A stretch of 64,000 bases of DNA from Gemmobacter lanyuensis (GTDB lineage Bacteria; Pseudomonadota; Alphaproteobacteria; Rhodobacterales; Rhodobacteraceae). The DNA lies in contig NZ_BMYQ01000001.1 of assembly GCF_014652355.1 (NCBI RefSeq), forward strand, positions 804,180 to 868,179, read 5' to 3'. Below the pieces are notes generated by a model. That model was not told the DNA's origin, did no database searches, and saw only the letters and a program-made list of their open reading frames with translations. Below are positions 44,732 to 53,365 of this stretch, in pieces (the stretch's first letter is position 1; each line of letters opens with the position of its first letter). A program made the position numbers and the translations under genes.

Positions 44732-44741
44732 CATAAATCAA
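44728..44741. promoter_or_regulatory. FNR/FnrL box upstream of cytochrome c2
   Basis: TTGACATAAATCAA, one base from the FNR palindrome TTGAT-N4-ATCAA. It overlaps the lipB stop and is 142 bp before the cytochrome ATG; a TAATAG element at 44771 could be the -10. Also usable as a -35 (TTGACA). Confidence 0.65.
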
Positions 44742-44882
44742 GCATGGCAGCGACAGCCTGTCTCATTGTCTAATAGCCGAGTCGCCCGTAGGCCGCTAAG
44801 TCAGAAGACGGGGCGGGGTGCAAACCCCGGCCAGCGCCCTCGGGCAGACCAACGCAGCCAGACGCCAACGAAGGACACGACC

Positions 44883-45296
44883 ATGAAGCTTTCCCTGACC
44901 GCAACCGTCCTTGCCACGCTTGCCATCGCCGCCCCCGCGTTCGCCGGTGATGCCGCAAAGGGCGAGGCGGATTTCAAGAAGTGCAAAGCCTGCCATTCGA
45001 TCATCGCCGATGACGGCACCGCCATCCAGAAGGGCGGCAAGACCGGCCCGAACCTTTATGGCGTGGTGGGCCGCGCTGTCGGCGGTGTCGCCGATTTCAA
45101 ATACGGCGACGCGACGGTGGCCGTCGGCGCCAAGGGTGTGATCTGGGATGAGGCCTCGCTGGCCGCCTATCTCGCCGATCCGAGCAAATGGCTGCAAGAG
45201 CAGCTGGGCGATCCGGCCGCCAAATCGAAGATGACCTTCAAGCTCGCCAAGGGCGGCGAGGACATGGCCGCTTATCTCGCCTCGGTCAAACAGTGA
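44883..45296 (+). CDS. cycA: Cytochrome c2 / c550-type periplasmic cytochrome
   Basis: 137 residues. Signal peptide KLSLTATVLATLAIAAPAFA; heme motif CKACH near residue 35; methionine ligand in KSKMTFKLAKGGEDMAAYL. The inserts (KTGPNLYGVVGRAVGG, QEQLGDPAAKSKM) are those of Rhodobacter cytochrome c2. It carries electrons from the bc1 complex to oxidases (and to a reaction centre, if the organism is phototrophic, which the window does not show). ctaD follows after 236 bp. Confidence 0.9.
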   Translation: MKLSLTATVLATLAIAAPAFAGDAAKGEADFKKCKACHSIIADDGTAIQKGGKTGPNLYGVVGRAVGGVADFKYGDATVAVGAKGVIWDEASLAAYLADPSKWLQEQLGDPAAKSKMTFKLAKGGEDMAAYLASVKQ

Positions 45297-45307
45297 CATG
45301 ACCCCGG

Positions 45308-45329
45308 CCGGGTCGGTCCGCCGACCCGG
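45308..45329 (+). terminator. Hairpin after the cytochrome c gene
   Basis: CCGGGTCGG, loop TCCG, CCGACCCGG, 12 bp after the stop codon. Perfect nine-bp stem but no U tract; probably the 3' end or a stabilising stem of this mRNA. Confidence 0.55.
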
Positions 45330-45416
45330 CGCAGCCTTTCGCGCAAATTGCTGCGCAGTCGGCCCCGCAAGCCGCGACAAACTGACGCAGATCCCTTGCG
45401 CACCCCCCCAGGTTTT

Positions 45417-45430
45417 TTGATCTGGATCAA
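45417..45430. promoter_or_regulatory. FNR/FnrL box upstream of ctaD
   Basis: Perfect TTGATCTGGATCAA, 103 bp before the ctaD ATG, with a CTAGAA element (45461-45466) downstream as possible -10. Confidence 0.75.
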
Positions 45431-45532
45431 AGTCTGCATTGCCGCCGAAGGCTCCCCGCTCTAGAACGGGGGCATCAGGCGGCGGGATTCCCTCCCGGCC
45501 GCCCTGTTCGAGCAACGCAACGGGAGGCGCCA

Positions 45533-47203
45533 ATGGCCGACGCAGCCATTCATGGCCACGACCATGACACTCGCGGGTTCTTTACCCGCTGGTTCATGTC
45601 GACGAACCACAAGGACATCGGGATCCTTTACCTTTTCATCGCGGGCCTGACCGGTCTGCTCTCGGTGATGTTCACCGTCTTCATGCGCCTTGAGCTCATG
45701 GAGCCGGGTGTGCAGCACATGTGCCTGGAAGGCGCACGCCTGTTTGCCGATGCGGCACAGGCCTGCACGCCGAACGGCCACCTCTGGAACGTTTCGATCA
45801 CCGCCCATGGCGTGCTGATGATGTTCTTCGTGGTCATCCCGGCGCTGTTCGGCGGTTTCGGCAACTACTTCATGCCGCTGCAGATCGGCGCGCCGGACAT
45901 GGCCTTCCCGCGCCTGAATAACCTGTCGTTCTGGCTCTATGTCGCCGGCACCTCGCTGGCCGTGGCCTCGGTCTTCTCGCCGGGTGGCAATGACCAGCTC
46001 GGCGCGGGCGTGGGCTGGGTGCTGTACCCGCCGCTCTCGACCTCGGAAGGCGGATACGCGATGGACCTCGCGATCTTCGCGGTTCACCTGTCGGGTGCCT
46101 CGTCGATCCTGGGTGCGATCAACATCATCACCACCTTCCTGAACATGCGCGCGCCTGGCATGACCATGCACAAGGTTCCGCTGTTCGCCTGGTCGGTGTT
46201 CGTGACCGCATGGCTGATCCTGCTGTCGCTGCCGGTTCTGGCCGGCGCCATCACCATGCTGCTGACCGACCGCAACTTCGGCACCACCTTCTTCCAGCCC
46301 TCGGGCGGCGGTGACCCGATCCTCTATCAGCACATCCTGTGGTTCTTCGGCCACCCGGAAGTGTATATCGTGATCGTGCCGGGCTTCGGGATTGCCTCGC
46401 AGGTCATCGCGACCTTCTCGCGCAAGCCGATCTTCGGCTATCTGCCGATGGTCTATGCGATGGTCGGTATCGGTGTTCTGGGCTTCGTCGTCTGGGCGCA
46501 CCACATGTACACCGTCGGCATGTCGCTGACCCAGCAGGCTTACTTCATGACCGCCACCATGGTCATCGCGGTGCCGACCGGGATCAAGATCTTCTCGTGG
46601 ATCGCGACGATGTGGGGCGGTTCGATCGAGTTCAAGACCCCGATGCTCTTCTCGCTGGGCTTCCTGTTCCTCTTCACCATCGGTGGCGTGACCGGGATCG
46701 TCCTCAGCCAGGCTGGCATCGACCGCGCCTACCATGACACCTACTATGTCGTGGCGCACTTCCACTACACCATGTCGCTGGGCGCTGCCTTCTGCATCTT
46801 CTCCGGGGTCTATTTCTGGATCGGCAAGATGTCGGGCCGTCAATACCCGGAATTCCTGGGCAAGCTGCACTTCTGGATGATGTTCATCGGGGCCAACCTG
46901 ACCTTCTTCCCGCAGCACTTCCTGGGCCGTCAGGGCATGCCGCGCCGGTACATCGACTATCCGGAAGCCTTTGCCTACTGGAACAAGATCTCGTCCTATG
47001 GCGCCTTCCTGGCCTTCGCCTCGTTCGTTCTGTTCATCTTCATCGTGTTCTACACCCTGTTCGCAGGCAAGCGCGTGACCGAGAAGAACTACTGGAACGA
47101 ATATGCCGACACGCTGGAATGGACGCTGCCCTGCCCGCCGCCGGAGCATACTTTCGAGCAGCTGCCGAAGCGGGAAGACTGGGACAAGGGCCACGCCCAC
47201 TGA
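45533..47203 (+). CDS. ctaD: Cytochrome c oxidase subunit I (aa3 type)
   Basis: Catalytic subunit reducing oxygen to water at the heme a3-CuB site while pumping protons. 556 residues, twelve helices. Starts [30 protein letters not shown]. CuB ligand region [17 protein letters not shown] (the His-Tyr pair), second ligands WAHHMYTVG, heme ligand pair [15 protein letters not shown]. The D-channel Asn/Asp region [21 protein letters not shown] and Glu in the HPEVY helix are intact. Ribosome site CGGGAGGCG. A strong terminator follows. Confidence 0.98.
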   Translation: MADAAIHGHDHDTRGFFTRWFMSTNHKDIGILYLFIAGLTGLLSVMFTVFMRLELMEPGVQHMCLEGARLFADAAQACTPNGHLWNVSITAHGVLMMFFVVIPALFGGFGNYFMPLQIGAPDMAFPRLNNLSFWLYVAGTSLAVASVFSPGGNDQLGAGVGWVLYPPLSTSEGGYAMDLAIFAVHLSGASSILGAINIITTFLNMRAPGMTMHKVPLFAWSVFVTAWLILLSLPVLAGAITMLLTDRNFGTTFFQPSGGGDPILYQHILWFFGHPEVYIVIVPGFGIASQVIATFSRKPIFGYLPMVYAMVGIGVLGFVVWAHHMYTVGMSLTQQAYFMTATMVIAVPTGIKIFSWIATMWGGSIEFKTPMLFSLGFLFLFTIGGVTGIVLSQAGIDRAYHDTYYVVAHFHYTMSLGAAFCIFSGVYFWIGKMSGRQYPEFLGKLHFWMMFIGANLTFFPQHFLGRQGMPRRYIDYPEAFAYWNKISSYGAFLAFASFVLFIFIVFYTLFAGKRVTEKNYWNEYADTLEWTLPCPPPEHTFEQLPKREDWDKGHAH

Positions 47204-47225
47204 TCCTGTCGGATGAAGAAACTGC

Positions 47226-47260
47226 AAAGGCCCCGGGTGCAACCCGGGGCCTTTTGCTTT
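47226..47260 (+). terminator. Intrinsic terminator of ctaD
   Basis: AAAGGCCCCGGGT, loop GCA, ACCCGGGGCCTTT, then TGCTTT; 22 bp after the stop. Confidence 0.9.
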
Positions 47261-47273
47261 GGCCAGAGCCCAA

Positions 47274-47304
47274 GAAAAAAGGCCGGGTGGACTGCCCGGC
47301 CTTT
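47274..47304 (-). terminator. Intrinsic terminator of the RTX gene
   Basis: Minus strand AAGGCCGGG, seven-base loop, CCCGGCCTT, then TTTTCTTGGG; about 20 bp after the RTX stop, back to back with the ctaD terminator. Confidence 0.85.
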
Positions 47305-47322
47305 CATGTCTGTCGTCTGGGG

Positions 47323-48846
47323 TCAGAGCATCAGATCATCTTCGCTGATGCGGCTTACGCTGTTTACCTCGAGCGCGAAATCGGCCACCCCATCCCCGTT
47401 CACATCACCGATCAGACGGATGCCGGTGTCGGTCCGGGTGAAGCGCAGCTCGGCCATGTCGTCGGCGCTGAAGCGATCCGAGCGGATGAAATCAAAATCG
47501 AAGGCGCTGAAGTCAAGGTGATCGACGCCGCGGGTGAAATCCATCACGATGTCATGCGCGGTCGAGCGGCCGATTTCGCCGGCCGTATTGAAATCGAACA
47601 CATCCGCGCCACCGCCGCCGGTCAGGTCATCAGCCCCCGCACCGCCCGTGATCGTATCGCCCCCTGCCCCGCCGAACAGATCATCCGATCCGGCGCCGCC
47701 GCGCAGATCATCATTCCCCTGCCCGCCGTTCAGCGTGTCTGCGCCCTCATTGCCAAAAAGATCATCGGCCCCGTCACCGCCATTGCCCTGATCATTGCCG
47801 AGGCCACCAACAACGCTGTCATCGCCCACACCGCCTGCGATCTGGTCATTGCCCGCACCACCATTGACGGTATCGTCGCCACTGCCGCCACTGGCGCTGT
47901 CATCACCCGCCACGCAGTCAAAACGGTTGTCATCGGAATCGCCGACCAGACGGTCACGTCCATTGGCGGCACGGATTTCCTCGATATCGACGAAGCGGTC
48001 ATAGCCGCGGCCCGAATTCTGGAACTGTGACAAACCCAGGTTGACCGTCACGGCCGCGGTGCCACTGAAAGTCACCTGATCGACACCGGCGCCGCCCATG
48101 TAGACATCATCGCCGTCATCATCGCTGCCGCCCAAGAAGTCGTCATCGTCTTCCGAGCCTTCAAAGCGGTCGTCGTCATCGTTTTCCGGGTCTTCGGCGA
48201 TCCCATCTTCAGCGGCGACAAGACTTGCCAAAGCGGCTTCGGTCAGGGTGATCGTGCCACGACCGTCGGCAACCTCGACGAACAGACCGCTGGCGGCATC
48301 AAGCCGATAGATTTCCCATTCCTGGCCGCCGTCTTCGCGTTCGGTCTTCACCACGTAATCGCCAATATGGCTGTAGGTTTCGTCGGGCGAAATCCACTCA
48401 CGCTCTTCGCGCCCGTTGTCCTTGATCTCCCACAGTTGCGATACGGCCCCGCTGTCGTCAAACACGATGCGATAGCGATCACCCCCGATGATGCCGCCAT
48501 CATCGTCTTCGTCTTCGTCCTCCTCCTCATCGTCGTCATCATCTTCGCCGTCATCGACACCCAGACGCGACAGGATGCTGGGGATCAGGGTCGGGTCGAG
48601 GGTGCCATGGCCATCCACAGCCTCGATCCAGGTAGTGGCCCCCGGTTCCTGCACGTAGATGCCCCATTCCGCATCCGAACCGCTGCCTTCGACATGCAGG
48701 ATCGCATTGCCATAAAGCGTATAGCTTTCGCCCGGATCAAGGTCGTCCCGGTCATAGGTGCCGTCGTCATCCTGTTCATAGGCGCGCAACACGGTCAGTC
48801 CATCGGCCGAGAAATCAAATCTGTAACGATCGCCTGAATCACTCAT
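47323..48846 (-). CDS. RTX calcium-binding protein with duplicated N-terminal module
   Basis: 507 residues, strongly acidic. Residues 5-95 and 122-211 are two copies of an unrecognised module (both begin GDRYRxxF, share WExY/WGIY and end in a D-G-x-G-T element), joined by an almost pure Asp/Glu linker (97-116). Then an acidic stretch and RTX nonapeptide repeats from about 310 to 415 (GGAGNDQIAGG, GGQGNDDLRGG, GGAGADDLTGG), closed by the usual C-terminal unit (FDFNTAGEIGRSTAHDIVMDF). No signal peptide; type I secretion through a C-terminal signal is inferred, but no transporter genes are near. Adhesin or surface role is possible. Confidence 0.85.
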   Translation of the reverse strand: MSDSGDRYRFDFSADGLTVLRAYEQDDDGTYDRDDLDPGESYTLYGNAILHVEGSGSDAEWGIYVQEPGATTWIEAVDGHGTLDPTLIPSILSRLGVDDGEDDDDDEEEDEDEDDDGGIIGGDRYRIVFDDSGAVSQLWEIKDNGREEREWISPDETYSHIGDYVVKTEREDGGQEWEIYRLDAASGLFVEVADGRGTITLTEAALASLVAAEDGIAEDPENDDDDRFEGSEDDDDFLGGSDDDGDDVYMGGAGVDQVTFSGTAAVTVNLGLSQFQNSGRGYDRFVDIEEIRAANGRDRLVGDSDDNRFDCVAGDDSASGGSGDDTVNGGAGNDQIAGGVGDDSVVGGLGNDQGNGGDGADDLFGNEGADTLNGGQGNDDLRGGAGSDDLFGGAGGDTITGGAGADDLTGGGGADVFDFNTAGEIGRSTAHDIVMDFTRGVDHLDFSAFDFDFIRSDRFSADDMAELRFTRTDTGIRLIGDVNGDGVADFALEVNSVSRISEDDLML

Positions 48847-49013
48847 CTCTTGGATCCTTCTGTCATGGGCACCGCGCCCTCTCTGCGAAAGACATACCGG
48901 GCGTTGCGCCCCGCGGCTTCAGCCCAAGGTCTGATGAAGCGCACACGCAGACCGTGCAGAGGTCCGATGCCTGCCCCTTTTCTTCGGGGGCGGGCACGCT
49001 AGAATTGCCAATC

Positions 49014-49514
49014 ATGCCCTATGAATGGCTTCCCCCCTCGTCCGGCGACGAAATCGCGCGGCTGCATCTCTGGCCCTATCGGTCGCTGCCGCGGCGGGGG
49101 TTTGTGTGGTTCATTGGCGGAACGGCCCTGCTGATCTGCCTGCCTTTGCTGGCGGTCCTGGGGTCCATGGTGATGTGGGCCTTGCTGCCGTTTCTGCTTG
49201 CCGCCGTCGGCGCGATCTGGTGGGCGCTCGAACGGTCTTACCGAGATGGCGAAATCCTTGAGGATATGGTCCTTGCGTCTGCCCGGGTCACGCTGGAACG
49301 TCACGGCCCGCGCGGCGCCCATCAGACATGGGAGGCCAACCCCCATTGGGTGCGGGTGATCCGGCACGAAACGGGGGGGCCGGTGCCGCATTACCTGACC
49401 CTGACCGGCGGCCCGCGCGAGGTCGAGATCGGCGCCTTCCTGACGGATGACGAGCGTAAGCAGCTGGAATGGGAATTGCGGCGCGCCCTGCGGGGCGAGG
49501 CCCGGGGCGCGTAA
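49014..49514 (+). CDS. DUF2244 membrane protein
   Basis: 166 residues from ATG 49014 (MPYEWLPPSSGDEIARLHLWPYRSLPRRGF). DUF2244 family: two adjacent helices (VWFIGGTALLICLPLLAVLG, MVMWALLPFLLAAVGAIWWAL) followed by a cytoplasmic beta-rich domain (RHGPRGAHQTWEANPHWVRV) and FLTDDERKQLEWELRRAL. Found beside ctaD in many Rhodobacterales and therefore thought to be linked to the oxidase, though no function is proved. Confidence 0.85.
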   Translation: MPYEWLPPSSGDEIARLHLWPYRSLPRRGFVWFIGGTALLICLPLLAVLGSMVMWALLPFLLAAVGAIWWALERSYRDGEILEDMVLASARVTLERHGPRGAHQTWEANPHWVRVIRHETGGPVPHYLTLTGGPREVEIGAFLTDDERKQLEWELRRALRGEARGA

Positions 49515-49521
49515 GGGAACA

Positions 49522-49543
49522 GGCGCGGGTGGTCACCCGCGCC
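49522..49543. terminator. Hairpin between convergent DUF2244 and YqeY genes
   Basis: GGCGCGGGT, loop GGTC, ACCCGCGCC; perfect nine-bp stem, no U tract on either side. Probably serves both transcripts. Confidence 0.5.
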
Positions 49544-49554
49544 CGCGCCGGGCT

Positions 49555-50013
49555 TCAGCCCAGCTGGTCTTTCACCTGCGGGCCAACGGCACCGAAATCC
49601 ATCTGGCCGGTATATTTGGCCTTGAGGACGGCCATGACCTTGCCCATATCGCGGATGCTGGTCGCCCCCGCCTCGGCAATGGCGGCGGCAATGGCCGCGC
49701 GCACCTCATCAGCCGAAAGCTGGCGCGGCAGGAATTCGGAAATCACCCCGATTTCAGCCAGTTCTTTCTCCGCCAGCTCAAGCCGCCCGCCCTCTTCGTA
49801 TGCGCGGGCGCTTTCCTGGCGCTGTTTCACCATGCGGCCGAGAATGGCCAGAATGGCCGCATCATCGACCACGCCGCCATCGCCTTCGCCACGCAGGGCA
49901 ATCTCACGATCCTTGATTGCGGCGTTGATCAGGCGCAGAGTCGAGAGGCGGTCCACCTCTTTCGCCTTCATCGCTTCTTTCAGCGCCGTCTGAAGCTGGT
50001 CGCGCATCGTCAT
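49555..50013 (-). CDS. GatB/YqeY-domain protein
   Basis: 152 residues from ATG 50013 (MTMRDQLQTALKEAMKAKE); a start at 50007 is also possible. All-helical YqeY family, related to the tail domain of amidotransferase subunit GatB: STLRLINAAIKDREIALRG, KQRQESARAYEEGGRLELAEKE, EFLPRQLS and DMGKVMAVLKAKYTGQMDFG. May bind tRNA; role unproved. Divergent from carA. Confidence 0.9.
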   Translation of the reverse strand: MTMRDQLQTALKEAMKAKEVDRLSTLRLINAAIKDREIALRGEGDGGVVDDAAILAILGRMVKQRQESARAYEEGGRLELAEKELAEIGVISEFLPRQLSADEVRAAIAAAIAEAGATSIRDMGKVMAVLKAKYTGQMDFGAVGPQVKDQLG

Positions 50014-50146
50014 GGAACATCCGTCCTGCGGTTTCACCAGTTCGCGACCTTATCTGTTCACGGCCTGTAACACAACTGCTGCAATTTTCGATAACCCGTT
50101 GATTTTGTTACTGAACAGAATTCATTTTTCTGCACCCGCAAAGCCC

Positions 50147-50175
50147 TTGACCCCGCCCCCCCCTGCCCGTAGGTT
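50147..50175 (+). promoter_or_regulatory. carA promoter
   Basis: TTGACC (50147-50152), 17-bp spacer, TAGGTT (50170-50175). The start near 50182 leaves a 20-nt leader with GGAGAG before the ATG, too short for attenuation. Confidence 0.6.
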
Positions 50176-50201
50176 CCAGCCCGTTTATCCGGAGAGTCGC
50201 C

Positions 50202-51356
50202 ATGCCCAAGCTGAAAGCCCCAACCGCCTGCCTCGCCCTTGCAGACGGCTCGATTTTCTACGGTCAAGGCTTTGGTGCGATTGGGGAAACCGTCGCAGAG
50301 CTGGTGTTCAACACCGCGATGACCGGCTATCAGGAAATCATGACCGATCCGTCCTATGCAGGCCAGATCGTCACCTTCACCTTCCCCCATATCGGCAATA
50401 CCGGCGTGAACGTCGAAGATGACGAAACGGGCGAACCCGTGGCCGCCGGGATGGTGGTGAAATGGGACCCGACCGAACCGTCGAACTGGCGCTCGACCGC
50501 GGATCTGCAGGATTGGATGCTGTCCAAAGGCCGCATCGGCATCGGCGGCATCGACACCCGCCGCCTGACCCGCGCGATCCGCCAGCAGGGCGCCCCGCAT
50601 GTTGCCCTTGCCCATGATCCGAACGGAAATTTCGACATTGCCGCGCTGGTCGCCAAGGCTCGTGCCTGGAAGGGTCTGGTGGGGCTTGATCTCGCCAAGG
50701 ACGTGACCTGCGCGCAAAGCTATCGCTGGAACGAACAACGGTGGGCCTGGCCCGAGGGCTATTCCGCCCGCGAAGGCGACGGGCTGCGCGTCGTGGCCAT
50801 CGACTATGGTGCCAAGCGCAATATCCTGCGCTGCCTTGCCTCGGCGGGCTGCGATGTGATCGTGCTGCCTGCGACCGCCACCGCCGAAGAGGTGCTGGCC
50901 CATAACCCCGAGGGCGTTTTCCTGTCGAACGGCCCGGGGGACCCGGCGGCAACCGGCGCCTATGCCGTGCCGATGATCCAGGATGTGCTGAAGAAAGACC
51001 TGCCGGTTTTCGGTATCTGCCTTGGGCACCAGATGCTTGCCCTCGCGCTCGGCGCCAAAACGGTGAAGATGGGCCACGGCCACCACGGCGCCAACCACCC
51101 GGTCAAGGAAGTGGGCACCGGCAAGGTCGAAATCACCTCGATGAACCACGGCTTTACCGTCGATACCCAGACCCTGCCCGCCGGCGTGATCGAGACGCAT
51201 GTCTCGCTCTTTGACGGGACCAACTGCGGCATCGCGGTGGAAGGCAAGCCCGTATTCTCGGTCCAGCACCACCCCGAAGCCTCGCCCGGCCCGCAGGACA
51301 GCTTCTATCTGTTCGAACGCTTTGCCGAGGCGATGCGCGCCCGCCGCAGCGCGTGA
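50202..51356 (+). CDS. carA: Carbamoyl-phosphate synthase small subunit
   Basis: Glutaminase subunit supplying ammonia to CarB for arginine and pyrimidine synthesis. 384 residues. N-terminal half LADGSIFYGQGFGAIGETV; C-terminal class I glutaminase with nucleophile in FGICLGHQMLALALGAK and His-Glu in VQHHPEASPGP. carB is not adjacent; a terminator-like hairpin follows directly. Confidence 0.97.
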   Translation: MPKLKAPTACLALADGSIFYGQGFGAIGETVAELVFNTAMTGYQEIMTDPSYAGQIVTFTFPHIGNTGVNVEDDETGEPVAAGMVVKWDPTEPSNWRSTADLQDWMLSKGRIGIGGIDTRRLTRAIRQQGAPHVALAHDPNGNFDIAALVAKARAWKGLVGLDLAKDVTCAQSYRWNEQRWAWPEGYSAREGDGLRVVAIDYGAKRNILRCLASAGCDVIVLPATATAEEVLAHNPEGVFLSNGPGDPAATGAYAVPMIQDVLKKDLPVFGICLGHQMLALALGAKTVKMGHGHHGANHPVKEVGTGKVEITSMNHGFTVDTQTLPAGVIETHVSLFDGTNCGIAVEGKPVFSVQHHPEASPGPQDSFYLFERFAEAMRARRSA

Positions 51357-51379
51357 TCCCCAGATCAGACCCCTGTTTC

Positions 51380-51416
51380 AAGGCCCGGTTGGATTAACCG
51401 GGCCTTAACTATTTTC
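51380..51416 (+). terminator. Terminator-like hairpin after carA
   Basis: AAGGCCCGGTT, loop GGATT, AACCGGGCCTT; perfect 11-bp stem starting 24 bp after the carA stop, followed by AACTATTTTC, a weak U tract. The 3' arm overlaps a CtrA-like site. Confidence 0.7.
51394..51409 (+). promoter_or_regulatory. CtrA-like box upstream of the glycosyltransferase
   Basis: TTAA-CCGGGCC-TTAAC matches the CtrA consensus TTAA-N7-TTAAC exactly, 41 bp before the ATG at 51451. It overlaps the hairpin of the carA terminator, so the match may be a by-product of that palindrome. Confidence 0.4.
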
Positions 51417-51450
51417 GGGCGAGGGTTGGGCCAAGCAACCCGAGATCGCC

Positions 51451-53361
51451 ATGGCCGCGCGCCCCCGCCTTGTCCCCCTGCCCGAACCCGCAGCCCGCGC
51501 GCCGCGGTTGGCGCTGGTGGCTCCGGTTGCCGAAACGGCGGCCCCGGCCGAGACGCTCGCCCTCGGGCTGCTGCGCGACGGGGTCGTCCAGCCCGACGAC
51601 CTGCTCCAGGCACTGGCGCTGCGGGCGGAACAGGGCGGCTCGCTGACCGAAATCCTGCTACGGCGCGGGCTGATCGCGGAACCTGTGCTGCGCCGCGCCC
51701 TCGCCCGCCATTGGGATCTGGAGGAGGCCGACCTTGCCGCGCGCGCGCCCGACCCGCGTCTGCTCGACCAGCTCGGGGCCGAGAGCTGCCTGCGGGACGG
51801 GCTGGTCCCTTGGCAGGCGATCGGGGATCTGGTGCTGGTCGCCACCACCCGGCCCGAGGATTTTCTTCGCCAGCGTCCTGCACTTGAGGCGCTCTTTGGC
51901 CGCGTGTCCCCGGTACTGACCACGCCCACCGCGCTGGAGACGGCAGTTCTCGCCGCCCGTGGCCCGGCGCTGGATCGGGCAGCGCTTCTCCGCGTGCCCG
52001 AAGGCGAAAGTTGTCGCAACTGGGGGCAGCCCCATCATCAGTTCTGGGTGCGCGCGGCGCTGGCCTTGACGCTGGCCCTGACGCTCGCTGCGCCGATGCT
52101 GATGCTATGGGCGGTGACGCTCTGGTGTCTCATCACCCTCGCGCTTGCCACCGCGATGAAGGGGGCCGCGATCTTTGCCGCCCTGCGCCGCCCCGCGCCT
52201 GAAGGACCGGAGGTTTTGGCCCATAGCCTGCCCAGCGTCTCGGTCATGGTCGCGCTTTATAAAGAGGGGAATATCGCGACGCGGCTGGTGAAGCGGCTTT
52301 CCAGGCTCGATTATCCGCGCGAACTGCTCGAAATCCTGCTGGTGGTCGAAGAAAAGGACCAGATCACCCGCCGCGCACTGGCCCGCGCGGCGCTGCCCGT
52401 CTGGATGCGGGTGGTCGTGGTGCCGGACGGGCCGCTCAAGACCAAGCCGCGCGCGCTGAACCATGCGCTGACGCAATGCCGGGGCAGCATCATCGGCGTC
52501 TATGATGCCGAAGATGCCCCCGAGCCCGATCAGATCCGCAAGGTGGCGCAGCGTTTTCTCAATCGTGGTCCCGAGGTCGCCTGCCTTCAGGGGGTGCTGG
52601 ATTTCTACAACCCGCGCACCAATTGGCTCAGCCGTTGCTTCACGATGGAATATGCCAGCTGGTTCCGCATCATCCTGCCGGGACTGGCGCGGATGGGGCT
52701 GCCCATCCCGCTGGGCGGGACCACGCTTTTCTTCCGAAAGGCTGCGCTGGAACGCCTTGGCGCATGGGATGCCTTCAACGTGACCGAAGATGCCGACCTG
52801 GGCATGCGACTGGCCCGGCACGGCTATCGGACAGAGCTGATCGCCACCACCACGTTCGAGGAAGCCAATTGCCGCGCCCTGCCCTGGGTGAAACAGCGGT
52901 CCCGCTGGCTGAAAGGCTATTTCATGACCTATGCGGTGCATATGCGCGCCCCGCGCGCGTTGCTGCGGCAATTGGGATGGTGGAAGTTCCTGGGCTTTCA
53001 GGTGTTTTTCCTGACCACCCTGTCGCAATATGTGCTGGCCCCGGTGATGTGGAGCTTCTGGATCGTCCCGCTGGGCCTGCCCCATCCGGTGCTGACGGCC
53101 CTGCCCGATCTGTGGCATGGCGCGCTGGTGGGGCTATTTCTGGCGACCGAGGTTCTGCTTCTTAGCCTGACGGTGGTGGCGCTGCGGCTGACGCCCAACC
53201 GGATCTCTCCGCTTTGGGCGCCAGTACTGCATCTTTACTTCCCGCTGGGGGCGCTGGCCTCTTACAAGGCGCTGTGGGAGCTGACCTGCAAACCCTTTTA
53301 CTGGGACAAGACCAGCCATGGCCATTTCGACAGCCCCGCCGATGCGGGGCCATCGGAATGA
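51451..53361 (+). CDS. GT2-family processive-type glycosyltransferase with N-terminal MshEN-like domain
   Basis: 636 residues. Residues about 36-170 resemble a type II secretion GspE/MshE N-terminal domain: LGLLRDGVVQPDDLLQALAL and LTEILLRRGLIAEPVLRRAL are tandem copies of the MshEN-type motif, which binds cyclic di-GMP in MshE. Helices at about 200-240, then a GT2 core: VVVE, DxD-like YDAEDA (351-356), TEDADLG (445-451) and QRSRW (482-486), as in cellulose-synthase-like enzymes. Four more helices end the protein. Bacterial members of the XagB type make surface polysaccharide; the product here is unknown. No bcs genes or glycan export partners are adjacent. Confidence 0.85.
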   Translation: MAARPRLVPLPEPAARAPRLALVAPVAETAAPAETLALGLLRDGVVQPDDLLQALALRAEQGGSLTEILLRRGLIAEPVLRRALARHWDLEEADLAARAPDPRLLDQLGAESCLRDGLVPWQAIGDLVLVATTRPEDFLRQRPALEALFGRVSPVLTTPTALETAVLAARGPALDRAALLRVPEGESCRNWGQPHHQFWVRAALALTLALTLAAPMLMLWAVTLWCLITLALATAMKGAAIFAALRRPAPEGPEVLAHSLPSVSVMVALYKEGNIATRLVKRLSRLDYPRELLEILLVVEEKDQITRRALARAALPVWMRVVVVPDGPLKTKPRALNHALTQCRGSIIGVYDAEDAPEPDQIRKVAQRFLNRGPEVACLQGVLDFYNPRTNWLSRCFTMEYASWFRIILPGLARMGLPIPLGGTTLFFRKAALERLGAWDAFNVTEDADLGMRLARHGYRTELIATTTFEEANCRALPWVKQRSRWLKGYFMTYAVHMRAPRALLRQLGWWKFLGFQVFFLTTLSQYVLAPVMWSFWIVPLGLPHPVLTALPDLWHGALVGLFLATEVLLLSLTVVALRLTPNRISPLWAPVLHLYFPLGALASYKALWELTCKPFYWDKTSHGHFDSPADAGPSE

Positions 53362-53365
53362 GGGG

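Noticed and set aside
45461-47242. Minus-strand open frame of 593 codons opposite ctaD
   Set aside because: His/Glu/Gln-rich shadow of a highly conserved oxidase gene; it also spans the FNR-controlled region and the terminator.
47530-47920. Repetitive DNA inside the RTX gene considered as a CRISPR or satellite array
   Set aside because: The periodicity of about 27 bp is that of coding nonapeptide repeats (GGxGxDxLx) and the units vary; no constant repeat with unique spacers.
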